From Spiroplasma endosymbiont of Dioctria linearis (GTDB taxonomy: Bacteria > Bacillota_I > Bacilli_A > Mycoplasmatales > Mycoplasmataceae): DNA of 64,000 nucleotides. The notes beneath the pieces are model-generated. The model ran no database searches. It was not told where the DNA came from and saw nothing but the letters and a program-made list of their open reading frames with translations. The position numbers and the translations under genes are program-made. The stretch is from positions 744,001 through 808,000 of the forward strand of contig NZ_OZ034984.1 in assembly GCF_964030865.1 (NCBI RefSeq), written 5' to 3'. Below, piece after piece: positions 41,739 to 50,874 of this stretch (its first letter is position 1; each line of letters opens with the position of its first letter).

Positions 41739-42689
41739 CTAATCAGTATAATCTTCTCGATTTGAATTTCTATTGTAAAAAAATCTTTCCTTTACAGTTC
41801 AAAGTGACTCACATATTGAGGGAATGCAAATTATTAAAAGTATATAATCAAAAATTGTATTTATAGAATTATAAATAAATGAGTAACCGATATTATTTGC
41901 TCAATTAAATTCTTTATTGATTACTTCAATTTTATTTGGATTTAATCAGTATACAACACCTGAAGTAACTCTTGAGAAATATAAAAATATAATTGGTATA
42001 GAAATAAAAGCAAATCATACTCCAATCTTAGTAATCATTTTCTCCGTTTTTACATTTGGTGTGAAAAAACCAGCTGTAAAAATTAATAGAGTTGGCAATC
42101 AATAATCAAAGAAAAATTGTCAAAACTGTAAGTATGCTCCTGGTAAAAGTATTGACAAAGTTGCTGCTAAGAAGCATAAAGTAATTGAAGCAGATAATGA
42201 TAAGATAAAAGCTCCAAAAAAAAGTGGTATATACTTAAATGTCAATGTAATATAAAAAGGCATTGGTGGTATTAATCCAGTTACAAAACCTATTGAAAAA
42301 TATAAGGCTAATAATAGTGAAATTGAAGTCATATCAAATATTGTTCATCTTTTCATTTTTATTTTTTTAACTTTAAACTCTCATTTACTTAAATAATAAA
42401 TTAAAGTCTCTAAATTAAAAGTTATAAAAGCTAAGGCTATTATATTTTTTTTATTAATTTTATCCTTATCGAGGATAATATTAAGAATTAGTGAAAAATT
42501 TATTAAAGTAAATAAAACAAAAAATAATGAAAAGCAAAAAGAGATGGTTATTATTTTTCCAAGTAAAAGACTACCATTTTGATCTCCTGCCTCGATAATT
42601 GTAATAATTGCTCAAATCACCAAGCCTAAACATATTAATATTCTTATTGTAGATAAAACTATTGATAATTTTATAATTTTTTTATTCAT
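41739..42689 (-). CDS. thiT: thiamine ECF transporter S component (ThiT-like) with N-terminal extension
   Basis: 316 residues. An unusual N-terminal part of about 115 residues holds about three hydrophobic helices. It is followed by a six-helix S-component domain beginning at IFDMTSISLLLALYFS. ThiT-like features are FKYIPLFFGAFILSLSASITLCFLAATLSILL then GAYLQFWQFFFDYWLPTLL. The TPP riboswitch directly upstream makes thiamine the expected ligand. GGAGG precedes the ATG. Many Trp are TGA. Confidence 0.82.
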
Positions 42690-42725
42690 GAAGTTCCTCC
42701 ATGAAAAAAGCAGAATTTTTATTCT

Positions 42726-42806
42726 AAAGGTCTTCCTACGCTAGTATTAACTAGATCAGGTTCTAAGAGTATTTCTCAAACTTATTTAAAAGTTACCTCT
42801 GCCTTT
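42726..42806 (-). promoter_or_regulatory. TPP riboswitch (THI box)
   Basis: On the minus strand the aptamer reads AAAAGGCAGAGG, TTTGAGAAATACTC, then the hallmark AGAACCTGATCTAGTTAATACTAGCGTAGGAAG and closes with CCTTT. It senses thiamine pyrophosphate. The Shine-Dalgarno of the thiT-like gene is about 20 bases further on, so control of translation or termination is possible. Confidence 0.95.
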
Positions 42807-42817
42807 TTCATACTTAT

Positions 42818-42823
42818 TTTATA
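42818..42823 (-). promoter_or_regulatory. predicted -10 box for the TPP riboswitch transcript
   Basis: TATAAA on the minus strand, about 12 bases before the aptamer's closing helix. No clear -35 was found. Confidence 0.4.
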
Positions 42824-42833
42824 TTAAATAAAA

Positions 42834-42863
42834 TAAAAACACATATTAAAATGTGTTTTTATC
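42834..42863 (-). terminator. terminator of the rpsB-tsf operon
   Basis: AAAAACACATTTTAATATGTGTTTTT-type hairpin with a T-run, just beyond the last gene. Confidence 0.8.
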
Positions 42864-42871
42864 TATTAATT

Positions 42872-43738
42872 TTATTTCTCTAAATCTTTCTTAGATTTTG
42901 CAACTGTCTTTTTGGCAGTTGATTCTGCTTTGGCAACTGTTTTTTCAGCTGTTTTTTCAGCCTTTTCAACTGTTTTTTCAGCTGTTTTTTCTGCTTTTGC
43001 AACTGTCTTTTTGGCAGTTGATTGTGCTTTAGCAACTGTTTTTTCAGCTACTTTTTCAGCTTTTTCAATTGTTTTTTCAGTTTCTAATTCTACTTTTTCA
43101 ATTGGTGCTTTCACATCTTTTTTAGAAATCTCTAAAGCTTCAGCTCTAATTTTAGCCACTTGTTCTTTAAAATAAGTAACCTCATCTCCCTTTTCTGGAT
43201 TAACACCTGTTTTTGATGCATTCTCTAAAAAATAAATTCCTAAAGCTGTTTTTTTACTAAATTTTATTTTTTTAATTGTTCTTCTACCTTCTAAGTAGTT
43301 AACATAAACAGCACTTTTTTCATCATCTTCAATTATTTTTTGAATTTTTGATAATTTGATTGATTCTCCCAATGTAACAATTTTTTCATCATCAATATAA
43401 AATCATAGTTGATTTGAAAAAAATAAAACCATTGAAAACCAAATTGCCGATGTTACAAATGATATTACAATGCAAACAATAAACAATGACATAGTCAAAC
43501 TTTTTAAATCTATAAAATAAAATACCAACGACATCACTGCTGCTACAATTGATACAATTTGTAAACCTATCATAATTCCAACTAATAATTTATTAGCAAA
43601 CTTAACTTCAGATTTATTAGTTTTAAATAATCCTGTTAAATATCATGAATAGATTGATGATAATGGTGCTACAGTTAAAAGAACAATTGAAAGAATTAAT
43701 AAATTACTTGCTTGTAAAGATAATAAATTATTAACCAT
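42872..43738 (-). CDS. membrane protein with Lys/Ala/Glu-rich repeat tail, unknown function
   Basis: 288 residues. About four hydrophobic helices occupy residues 5-130. A small polar domain follows (LGESIKLSKIQKIIEDDEKSAVYVNYLEGRRTIKKIKF), then a tail of about 75 residues made of repeats such as KTVAKAE, STAKK and EKTAEKTVEKA. The tail resembles histone-H1-like or phasin-like helices. It starts 2 bases before the tsf stop on the same strand and is probably in the rpsB-tsf operon. I recognise no family. Confidence 0.7.
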
Positions 43739-43739
43739 A

Positions 43740-44615
43740 TTAATTACCCGCCAACTGTGCTGCAACTTCAGCTGCAAAATCTGTTGTTACTTTTTCAATT
43801 CCTTCTCCAACTTCAAATCTAAACATTTGCTTTAAAGTTGCACCTTTTGATTTTACAAAGTTTCCTACTGTTTGCTTTTCATCCATTACAAATCCTTGAT
43901 CCAATAAAGTTATTTCAGCAATTTTTTTATTTAGTTTTCCTTTTAAAATATTTTCAGCAACATTTTCAGGTTTACCAGTTAAATCAGTAGTTTCCTTAAT
44001 AATGTGCATTTCTTGATCTTTAAACTCCTGAGGCACATCAATTTGTGATAAATATTTTGGAGACATAGCTGCAACATGCATACAAACATTATATGCATCA
44101 TCACTTGAAATGTTTCCATCAAAATTTAGTAAGACAGATATTCTTTTATTTGCATGATTATATATCGCTAAATTTTTTCCTTCAACTGCAGCAATTCTTC
44201 TTAATTCAATTTTTTCACCAATTGTTGCTGTTGCTTCAACACAAGCTTCACTAATATTTTGTCCTGATGCCAATTTAACATTTAAAGCTTCTTGTAAATT
44301 TGTAGCTTTTGATTTTAATAAAGCATTACCAATATTTTCAATTAATGCCATAAACTTATCATTTTTAGAAACAAAATCAGTTTCTGAGTTTACTTCAAAA
44401 ATAATTGCTCTTTTACCATCAGTTTTTGCAAATGAAACTCCTTCAGCTGCTACTCTATCAGCTTTTTTAGCTGCTTTTGCTAAACCATTTTCTCTTAATC
44501 AAACTACTGCTTCTTCAATGTTACCGTTTGTAGCTTCTAAAGCTTTTTTACAGTCCATCATTCCAGCAGAAGTCATTTCTCTTAATTCTTTAATTAATTG
44601 TGGTGTAACTGCCAT
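43740..44615 (-). CDS. tsf: elongation factor Ts
   Basis: 291 residues. The N-terminal UBA-like part ([28 protein letters not shown]) and the EF-Tu-contact TDFVSKN signature are present, followed by two core subdomains. It recycles EF-Tu. One TGA Trp (VVWLREN) splits the frame. It follows rpsB by 11 bases, the usual order. Confidence 0.96.
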
Positions 44616-44626
44616 TTTAATCTCTC

Positions 44627-45469
44627 CTATTTAGTTTCTTCTTTATTTACAGCGGGTTTTTTAGGTGCAGCTGATCTTTCACCCATTGAATCATTATTTC
44701 TTGGTGTATATGGTCTTTGACCTTCTCCATATTGTTTCTCTTCTTTTTTCTGAGCAACAATTTTTAAACTACTTGGTTGCATTTTAATACCTGCTGCGTC
44801 AGCATAAACATCAACTATAAAATTAGTAATAATATTTACTGATTCTTGAATATCGTCATTTGCAGGAATTACAAAGTCAACCATATCTGGATCAACATTT
44901 GTATCACAAATAGCAATAACTGGAATTCTTAATTTTCTTGCTTCTTTAACAGCAATTTCATCAGTTTTAGGATCAACTACAAACATCGCTGCAGGTAGTT
45001 TATGCATTTGTTTAATTCCACCTAAAGTCTTTTCTAATTTAGCTTTTTCTTTTCTAATTAAAATTTGTTCCTTTTTAGGTCTTAAGTTTATTTTTCCTGT
45101 TTTTTCTTCATTTTCAATGTCTCATAAAGTTTTAATTCTTAATGAGATTGTTTTCATGTTTGTTAATGTTCCACCCAATCATCTTGAGTTTACAAAGAAA
45201 TTACCACTTCTTAACGCTGCTTCTTTTACTGCATTTTTGGCACTTCTTTTTGTACCAACAAAAATTATTTTCTCTTTTTTTTGTCCAATTAAAGTAACGT
45301 ATCTTTTAACGTCTTCTAATCTTCAAATAGTTTGTTGTAAATCAATAATATGATTTTTATTTTTTGCTCCATAAATATATGGTTTCATTTTTGGATTTCA
45401 ACGCTTAGTTTGGTGTCCAAATTGAGCTCCAGCATCTCATAACTGTTCTCTTGTTAAATCTTTTGCCAT
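44627..45469 (-). CDS. rpsB: 30S ribosomal protein S2
   Basis: 280 residues. Conserved blocks: [91 protein letters not shown]. Trp codons at several invariant positions are TGA. A charged C-terminal tail ([14 protein letters not shown]) exceeds the core family length. Confidence 0.96.
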
Positions 45470-45640
45470 GTTTTAATTTCCTTTCAAATTTTTATTCGTT
45501 AATCTTCCATAATGGTTCTAAATAAATCCACTTGTTTAATTAAAAATAACAAGCACTAGGATGTAAAATTCCCATATGTGATTGCATACCCAAAATTAAA
45601 TATACAATATTTATAGTATATCATTTTTTAATATTTGTTC
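45470..45640 (-). other. leader and promoter region of rpsB
   Basis: No coding region is seen. The TATACTATAAATAT-like sequence near 45612-45625 could hold the -10 box. The remaining 130 bases may be a structured S2 leader, but I could not match a known one. Confidence 0.3.
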
Positions 45641-45645
45641 TACAA

Positions 45646-45675
45646 AAAAATAATGCTTTAAAAGCATTATTTTAA
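45646..45675 (-). terminator. terminator overlapping the pepV stop
   Basis: ATAATGCTTTAAAAGCATTAT hairpin with flanking A and T runs. The stem includes the pepV stop codon. Confidence 0.75.
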
Positions 45676-47019
45676 TTTTGTTAATTTAACTAAGGATTTT
45701 GCATAAATTTCCATCATTTTCTTTAAATCATCAATTTTTACATATTCATTATATGAATGCATAGTTGAATCATTCATATCAAATTCTGCTCCAAAAGCAA
45801 TCATATTTGGCATTGATTTAGCAAATGTTCCCCCACCAATTGCTATTGGTTCAGCTTTTAAATCTCCAGTTACTTCTTTATAAACTTGCATAATGTTTTT
45901 TACAACTTCACTATCTTTTGGAAAATAAACTCTATCTTCAATTGAAGATAATTTTAACTCAATATTTTGATTTGAAACAAATTTTTCTAAAACTTCCACA
46001 ACATCCTTTTTTGGATCTCTTGTACAAGGTATTCTAAAATTAATTGTAAATCTAAAGTCTTTTTTAGAAACTTCAACTATTCCATTACAAGCAGTTAAAC
46101 TTCCAGTCTCATCTGTTAAGTCTCCAAATATGTCTTTCATATCAAAATTTAAGTGAGCATATTTTGAAACAAAGTCAGCTAAAGGATGTTTCAATCCAAT
46201 TTCAGCAATCGCTTTTAATAATCAAGTTGATGCAGATATTCCTTTAAAAGGTAAACTTCCATGAGCTGATACTCCCTTTACAAATAAGTAGTTATCTTTT
46301 TCATAAGAATCAATTGAATTTTTCTTTAGTCAAGCTGCAATTTCGCTTTTTTTAGGTCCATCATATTTAACTAAATCATTTACCGCGTTATATACTTCTC
46401 CTCCACTTAGTTCAAATTCTGATTCAAATTTTCCCACTAAATCAACATCAGCAATTCATTTTTCTGCATAAACAACAGGGAAATGACCATCAGGAACATA
46501 TCCTAAATCACACAATTGCTCATTTGCAACATATGCCTCCATACATTCTCAGTTTGTTTCTTCACTTGTCCCAAAAATAAATCTAACTTTATAATCTGGT
46601 TTAAAACCATTATCAATCAAATATTTAAAAGCAAAAATATTCATCATTGTAGGTCCTTTATCATCAAAAGTACCTCTACCTATTAATTTCCCATCTTTTA
46701 TTATTGGTTCAAATGGATTAGTTTTTCACTCATCAATATTTCCTGCAGGAACAACATCTAAATGACAAATTATTCCAAATAATTTATCCCCAAATCCATA
46801 ATCTGCATAGCCATATCTGTAATCTGGAGCTATAAAAGTTTCAAAACCAAAACCCTTTAGTAAATCTATACAATGATTTAAAACATTTTTTATTTCTTGA
46901 TGTACAGGTGCTCCATATGTCAGATCTCTTCTATAAGATGGCATAGCCACTATTTTTTTTGTTTCTTCCAATGCTTGATCAAAATATTGACCTAATAGTA
47001 TTTCTTTAACTACATTCAT
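45667..47019 (-). CDS. pepV: dipeptidase PepV (M20 family)
   Basis: 450 residues. Zinc-site motifs: ICHLDVVPAG near residue 85, GRGTFDDKGPTMM near 116, and FGTSEETNWEC near 150. The late GGGTFAKSMPNMIAFG has the substrate-binding Gly loop, and NDSTMHSYNEYV the last ligand His. It splits dipeptides in the cytosol. Two or more TGA tryptophans lie between. It follows the J-protein gene by 11 bases. Confidence 0.93.
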
Positions 47020-47030
47020 AAATAATCTCC

Positions 47031-47879
47031 TTAATTTTTATTTCTTTCTTTTACAACGATATCATAGGCATCATTTATTTGAGCCATTTTTTCTTTTGCA
47101 TATTCATTATTATTTTTATCAGGATGATACATTTTAGCAAGTTTTAAATAAGCTTTTCTAATTTTATCATCTGAATCAGTTGGTAACACTTCCAATATTT
47201 TATATGCTTCTATTAATTTTAATTGCTTTTCATCAACTTCAAAATTTGTTTTACTTTTTTCTTTTGATTTAACTTGCAATTGAATTTCAATCATTTCAAT
47301 AATTTTATTTAATTGTTTAGAAAATTCAAGAAACTGACTATCAATATATTCATTTAAATTTTCTGGTTTAATTGATTTAAAATTTTTATTTTCCTCTTTA
47401 AAAATGATAGCTGGTATAACTGCTAAAATAAATGTCTGCTTATACAAATTGAAAGTTTTTGTAAGAAATTCACTGTATATCAATAATAGAACTTTTGTTG
47501 AAAATACAATAAAATTTTTTTTAGATAGGTTCTCAAAAATTACGAAAAAATCAAATTCTTTAACTGCTCAATAGTCATAAAAACTTTTTTGAGTATTTTC
47601 AATAGTTAAAATTAATTTTTCATTTCTATATTTTTTCTTTATTTCTTTAAATTCAGACTTGAACGGAAATCTATTAAAATTTTCGACTAAATCAATTTCT
47701 TTTATTAAAACTACTTTATCCTTTTGACTTGCAAATGAGGATTTAAAACTTTTTAGTGCTTCATTAACTTGAATATTATCTTTACTATTTTTTTCACGTT
47801 TTCCTAATTTAATCTTATATAAAAAACTTAAAATACCAAATAAAAATAATAAAATAAAAACTAATACTCAAAATGACAT
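47031..47879 (-). CDS. membrane-anchored protein with a C-terminal J domain
   Basis: 282 residues. One N-terminal membrane helix (about 3-22), a middle part of unknown fold, and a J domain at about 216-282 (IEAYKILEVLPTDSDDKIRKAYLKLAKMYHPDKN) with the invariant HPD needed to stimulate DnaK. There are no Gly/Phe or zinc regions, so it is not a classical DnaJ. The layout (TM first, J domain last) is like DjlA-type co-chaperones and would recruit DnaK to the membrane. Confidence 0.85.
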
Positions 47880-47899
47880 TATTAAACTCCTCTTCTCAT

Positions 47900-47930
47900 T
47901 AAAAAAACTCCTATTTAAAGGAGCCTTATT
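47900..47930 (-). terminator. terminator of the rplU-prp-rpmA operon
   Basis: AGGCTCC-TTTAAATA-GGAGT stem followed by a T7 run on the minus strand. Confidence 0.8.
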
Positions 47931-47935
47931 TATTA

Positions 47936-48226
47936 TTATTTAGATTCTTGGGGAATAACAACAGCTCTAGTTCTGTTTTTACCAAATCTTTGATATTTTA
48001 CTATTCCTGATACTAATGCAAATAATGTATCATCTCCACCACGTCCAACGTTTACACCTGGATGGATTTTTGTTCCTCTTTGTCTGAAAATTATAGAACC
48101 TGCATTAGCAAATTGTCCATCTGCTTTTTTAGCTCCTAAACGTTTTGATTCTGAGTCACGACCATTTCTAGTTGACCCTACTCCCTTTTTAGAAGCAAAA
48201 TATTGTAATCCTAATAAGAAACGCAT
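47936..48226 (-). CDS. rpmA: 50S ribosomal protein L27 (with N-terminal propeptide)
   Basis: 96 residues. The first residues, [18 protein letters not shown], carry an extension before the usual AxKKG start, as in Firmicutes, where the protease Prp removes it. The remainder ([37 protein letters not shown]) is typical L27. The prp gene directly upstream supports this processing. Confidence 0.96.
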   Translation of the reverse strand: MRFLLGLQYFASKKGVGSTRNGRDSESKRLGAKKADGQFANAGSIIFRQRGTKIHPGVNVGRGGDDTLFALVSGIVKYQRFGKNRTRAVVIPQESK

Positions 48227-48227
48227 A

Positions 48228-48539
48228 TTAAATCATCCTTTCTATTTTAAAATTCTTTGGATATTGTACCTCAATAGTTTCTAGTTGAATAATCATAAAC
48301 TCTAATAGATGATTTAATAAATTATCCTCTATTATTACTTTTATTTCTATTCTATTTGCATCAACATTAATTTTTATATTTTTATTAAATTTAATATCTA
48401 ATGCATTTAATGATCCTGAAACTATTCCTGTAATTGCAGCACATACAAGATCTTCTCCATGATCTTTTAAATTTGCATGTCCCCTTATTACAAATGAATT
48501 TATTTTATTTTCCTTTTTAAAAATTTTTGCTTTTACCAT
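48228..48539 (-). CDS. prp: ribosomal-processing cysteine protease Prp
   Basis: 103 residues. The motif [25 protein letters not shown] has the catalytic His and Cys of the family (GHA and VCAA). It cleaves the N-terminus of L27 before assembly. ATG 48539 with AGAGGA is chosen; a TTG at 48542 would add one residue. It sits between rplU and rpmA, the invariable place for this gene. Confidence 0.95.
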   Translation of the reverse strand: MVKAKIFKKENKINSFVIRGHANLKDHGEDLVCAAITGIVSGSLNALDIKFNKNIKINVDANRIEIKVIIEDNLLNHLLEFMIIQLETIEVQYPKNFKIERMI

Positions 48540-48542
48540 CAA

Positions 48543-48926
48543 CTATTCCTCTGTTTTATTTGAAGTAGAAGTTTTTGGTGCAGCTGTTGTTTTTGGTGCA
48601 GTTGATTCTATTGTTGGTTTTGAACCACTTAATGAAATAGTATCAATTTTAACCTTAGTATAAGGTTGTCTGTGACCATATACTTTATTAACATTTTTCT
48701 TAGGATGATATCTAACAACTCTAAGTTTTTTTCCTTTACCTTGTTTAACAACAGTTCCTACAACTGCTGCTCCTTTTATTAAAGGTGATCCTACAGTTCC
48801 ATCAATCATTAGAACTTCATTAAAAGTAACTTTTTTACCTTCTTCAACCTCTAATTTCTCAATATAGATTTCATCTCCTGATTGAACTTTAATTTGTTTT
48901 CCACCAGTTTTTATAATTGCGAACAT
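48543..48926 (-). CDS. rplU: 50S ribosomal protein L21
   Basis: 127 residues. It begins [25 protein letters not shown] and has [25 protein letters not shown]. The last 26 residues form a Thr/Ser/Pro/Ala-rich tail ([20 protein letters not shown]) not found in most L21 proteins. GGGAGG precedes the ATG. Confidence 0.96.
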   Translation of the reverse strand: MFAIIKTGGKQIKVQSGDEIYIEKLEVEEGKKVTFNEVLMIDGTVGSPLIKGAAVVGTVVKQGKGKKLRVVRYHPKKNVNKVYGHRQPYTKVKIDTISLSGSKPTIESTAPKTTAAPKTSTSNKTEE

Positions 48927-48929
48927 CTT

Positions 48930-49030
48930 TATTCCTCCCAGTCTAGACTCGCCTTGTATGTGAGTTATTTTGCAAACTTCTTTATAACATACAAAAGTGC
49001 GGTTGAAACTAGCAACCTAAATAATTTTAT
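48930..49030 (-). promoter_or_regulatory. probable L21 leader RNA
   Basis: About 100 bases before rplU fold into stems on the minus strand (GTATGTTATAAAG and ACATAC, and GCGAGTCTAGACTGGG near the ribosome site), similar to the L21 leader known in Firmicutes. Alignment was by eye only. Confidence 0.55.
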
Positions 49031-49078
49031 ACCAAATTAATAGATTTTTTTACTTTTTTTTACTTTTTTAAGCAAATA

Positions 49079-49363
49079 TTAAAATAAATTTACCACATTT
49101 GGAACATTATTTTCAGCTTCAATTGCAGCTTTATTCGAAACTGAATTATCTGTCTTAAAAGTAGAATTTCCAATTTTAGCATCTAACTTATCAACTTTAT
49201 TTAATGAAATTGCTGTAAAAACAGTAGTGGCAATTGTTCCTATTGAATTTGAGAAAAGTTCACCAATTGATTTTGTAATAGAACCAAAACCATTAAGTAA
49301 AGCTCCTAACATCCCTTTACCTCCAATAATTTCTCTTGATTTTTGTATAGATAATTTTTCCAT
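49079..49363 (-). CDS. small protein with double-glycine-like leader, possibly bacteriocin-like
   Basis: 94 residues. The start MEKLSIQKSREIIGGKGML has the form of a double-glycine leader (polar, LS near the N-terminus, ending in II-GG before the mature part). The rest has a Gly/Leu amphipathic region (GALLNGFGSITKSIGELFSNSIGTIATTVFTAISL) followed by a polar tail. No Cys. AGGAGGT lies 6 bases before the ATG, one of the strongest in the window, suggesting high expression. No peptidase-containing ABC exporter was seen in the window. A secreted pore-former or a cytosolic protein are both possible. Confidence 0.6.
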   Translation of the reverse strand: MEKLSIQKSREIIGGKGMLGALLNGFGSITKSIGELFSNSIGTIATTVFTAISLNKVDKLDAKIGNSTFKTDNSVSNKAAIEAENNVPNVVNLF

Positions 49364-49404
49364 ATTTAGACCTCCTATATTAATATCGTCATAATATTTA
49401 AAAA

Positions 49405-50286
49405 TTAATCTTTATAAAAATATTTTGTTAATTCATTTTTACTTACAGAGAATTTTTTTGAGATATTTTTTATTGCTTCCTTTTTACTAATATTTTCTGA
49501 TATTAGTTTTTCAACCTCATATATAATTAATTCCATATCTACTTTTATTTCATTTTTTAAAGAATATTTAGAATCAATAATAATACAAAATTCTCCTTTT
49601 AAAACTAACTGATTATTATTAATATATTCACAGATCTCAACAATTGTTCCCCTTAGAAACTCCTCATTGAGTTTTGTTAATTCTCTTGCTAATACAATAT
49701 TTGTATTTTCATTTAATTGTAGAGAGAGCTGATTTAATGTTGCTTGAATTCTATGAACAGATTCATAGAAAGATATAATAGTATCACTATTATTATTATT
49801 CTTAAAGATTTCTTGCATATCTTTTTCCATATTTTTTTTATCTAAAAAACCCAAAAATAAATTCCTTTTTGCAACAAAACCTGAAGCTGCTATTGCATGA
49901 ATATATGCAGGACCACAGTTAATTGAAGTTATATTGACTTTTATATTATTTTCAATAATATTTTTAATAACAATGGCTCCTGGATCACTAATGCAAGGAA
50001 CACCTGCATCACTAATTATTGCTATATTTTTACATTTATTAATATCATCTATTATTGTTGGCAAGATTGAATACTCATTAAATTTATGTAAAGCTTTTAA
50101 TTTTTTTGATATCTTTAATTTTTCAAATAATTTAAAACTTACTCTAGTATCTTCACAATAAATAACATCAGAGATTTCAAAAGTTTCAATTACTCTTTTT
50201 GATATATCATTTAAATTACCAATTGGAGTTCCCACTAGATATATAGTTGTCAAATCATTTTTAAATGTGCTTTGAACTTTTAACAT
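49405..50286 (-). CDS. rsmI: 16S rRNA (cytidine-2'-O-)-methyltransferase RsmI
   Basis: 293 residues of the tetrapyrrole-methylase-fold type. Motifs are IYLVGTPIGNLNDISKR at the start, CEDTRVSFKLFEKL, IISDAGVPCISDPG and ESVHRIQATL. It methylates C1402 of 16S rRNA. ATG 50286 follows AAAAGGAGAG. Confidence 0.95.
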   Translation of the reverse strand: MLKVQSTFKNDLTTIYLVGTPIGNLNDISKRVIETFEISDVIYCEDTRVSFKLFEKLKISKKLKALHKFNEYSILPTIIDDINKCKNIAIISDAGVPCISDPGAIVIKNIIENNIKVNITSINCGPAYIHAIAASGFVAKRNLFLGFLDKKNMEKDMQEIFKNNNNSDTIISFYESVHRIQATLNQLSLQLNENTNIVLARELTKLNEEFLRGTIVEICEYINNNQLVLKGEFCIIIDSKYSLKNEIKVDMELIIYEVEKLISENISKKEAIKNISKKFSVSKNELTKYFYKD

Positions 50287-50304
50287 ATGGCACTCTCCTT
50301 TTAT

Positions 50305-50335
50305 ACAAAAAAAACCTAATAAAATTATTAGGCTA
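50305..50335 (-). terminator. terminator of greA
   Basis: GCCTAATAATTTTATTAGG hairpin followed by a T-run on the minus strand. Confidence 0.8.
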
Positions 50336-50336
50336 A

Positions 50337-50810
50337 TTATTTAATATCTTTAATTGTTATTTTATAAGGTTCTTTTAGTTCTCTTACTTCAACTGAGTCT
50401 CCAACAACTTTACCCATCATTGCTTTTGCCAATGGTGATTCATTTGAAATTTTATTTTCAAATGGATCTGCTTCAATAGCTCCTACAATTTTAACAGTCA
50501 TTTCTTTTTTAGTTTTTTGACTTGTAAATGTAACTTGACTTCCAATTTTTACTTCCTTGTTTTTTGAATTAGAATCTTTAATAATCTTTGCTTTTGAAAG
50601 CATTGCTTCTACTTCTTTAATTCTTGCTTCTACTTCTGCTTGTCTATTTCTTGCTGCATCATAATCAGCATTTTCTGATAAATCTCCTTGTGCACGTGCT
50701 TCAACAAGTTCTTCAATAACTTGTGGACGGACATTATTGATTAAATGAGTTAACTCTTCTTTTAATTCTTTAAGACCCTCTGCTGTTAAAATAATATCTT
50801 TATCTATCAT
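50337..50810 (-). CDS. greA: transcription elongation factor GreA
   Basis: 157 residues, the usual length. The N-terminal coiled coil has ARAQGDLSENADYDAARNRQAEVEARI, whose acidic tip (DLSENADY) acts in the RNA polymerase channel. The C-terminal FKBP-like part has SQVTFTSQKTKKEMTVKIVG and ISNESPLAKAMMGKVVGDSVEV. It rescues backtracked polymerase. Confidence 0.96.
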   Translation of the reverse strand: MIDKDIILTAEGLKELKEELTHLINNVRPQVIEELVEARAQGDLSENADYDAARNRQAEVEARIKEVEAMLSKAKIIKDSNSKNKEVKIGSQVTFTSQKTKKEMTVKIVGAIEADPFENKISNESPLAKAMMGKVVGDSVEVRELKEPYKITIKDIK

Positions 50811-50874
50811 ATGAATCCCCTTTTATTAACTAAAATATTATACATTTTTTTATTATAAAAATGACTATATTATT

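Noticed and set aside
42894-43070. CRISPR-like array
   Set aside because: The repeats are contiguous coding repeats without unique spacers.
42912-43175. Plus-strand open frame of Ala/Val/Phe repeats
   Set aside because: It is the complement of the KTVAKAE repeat tail on the minus strand.
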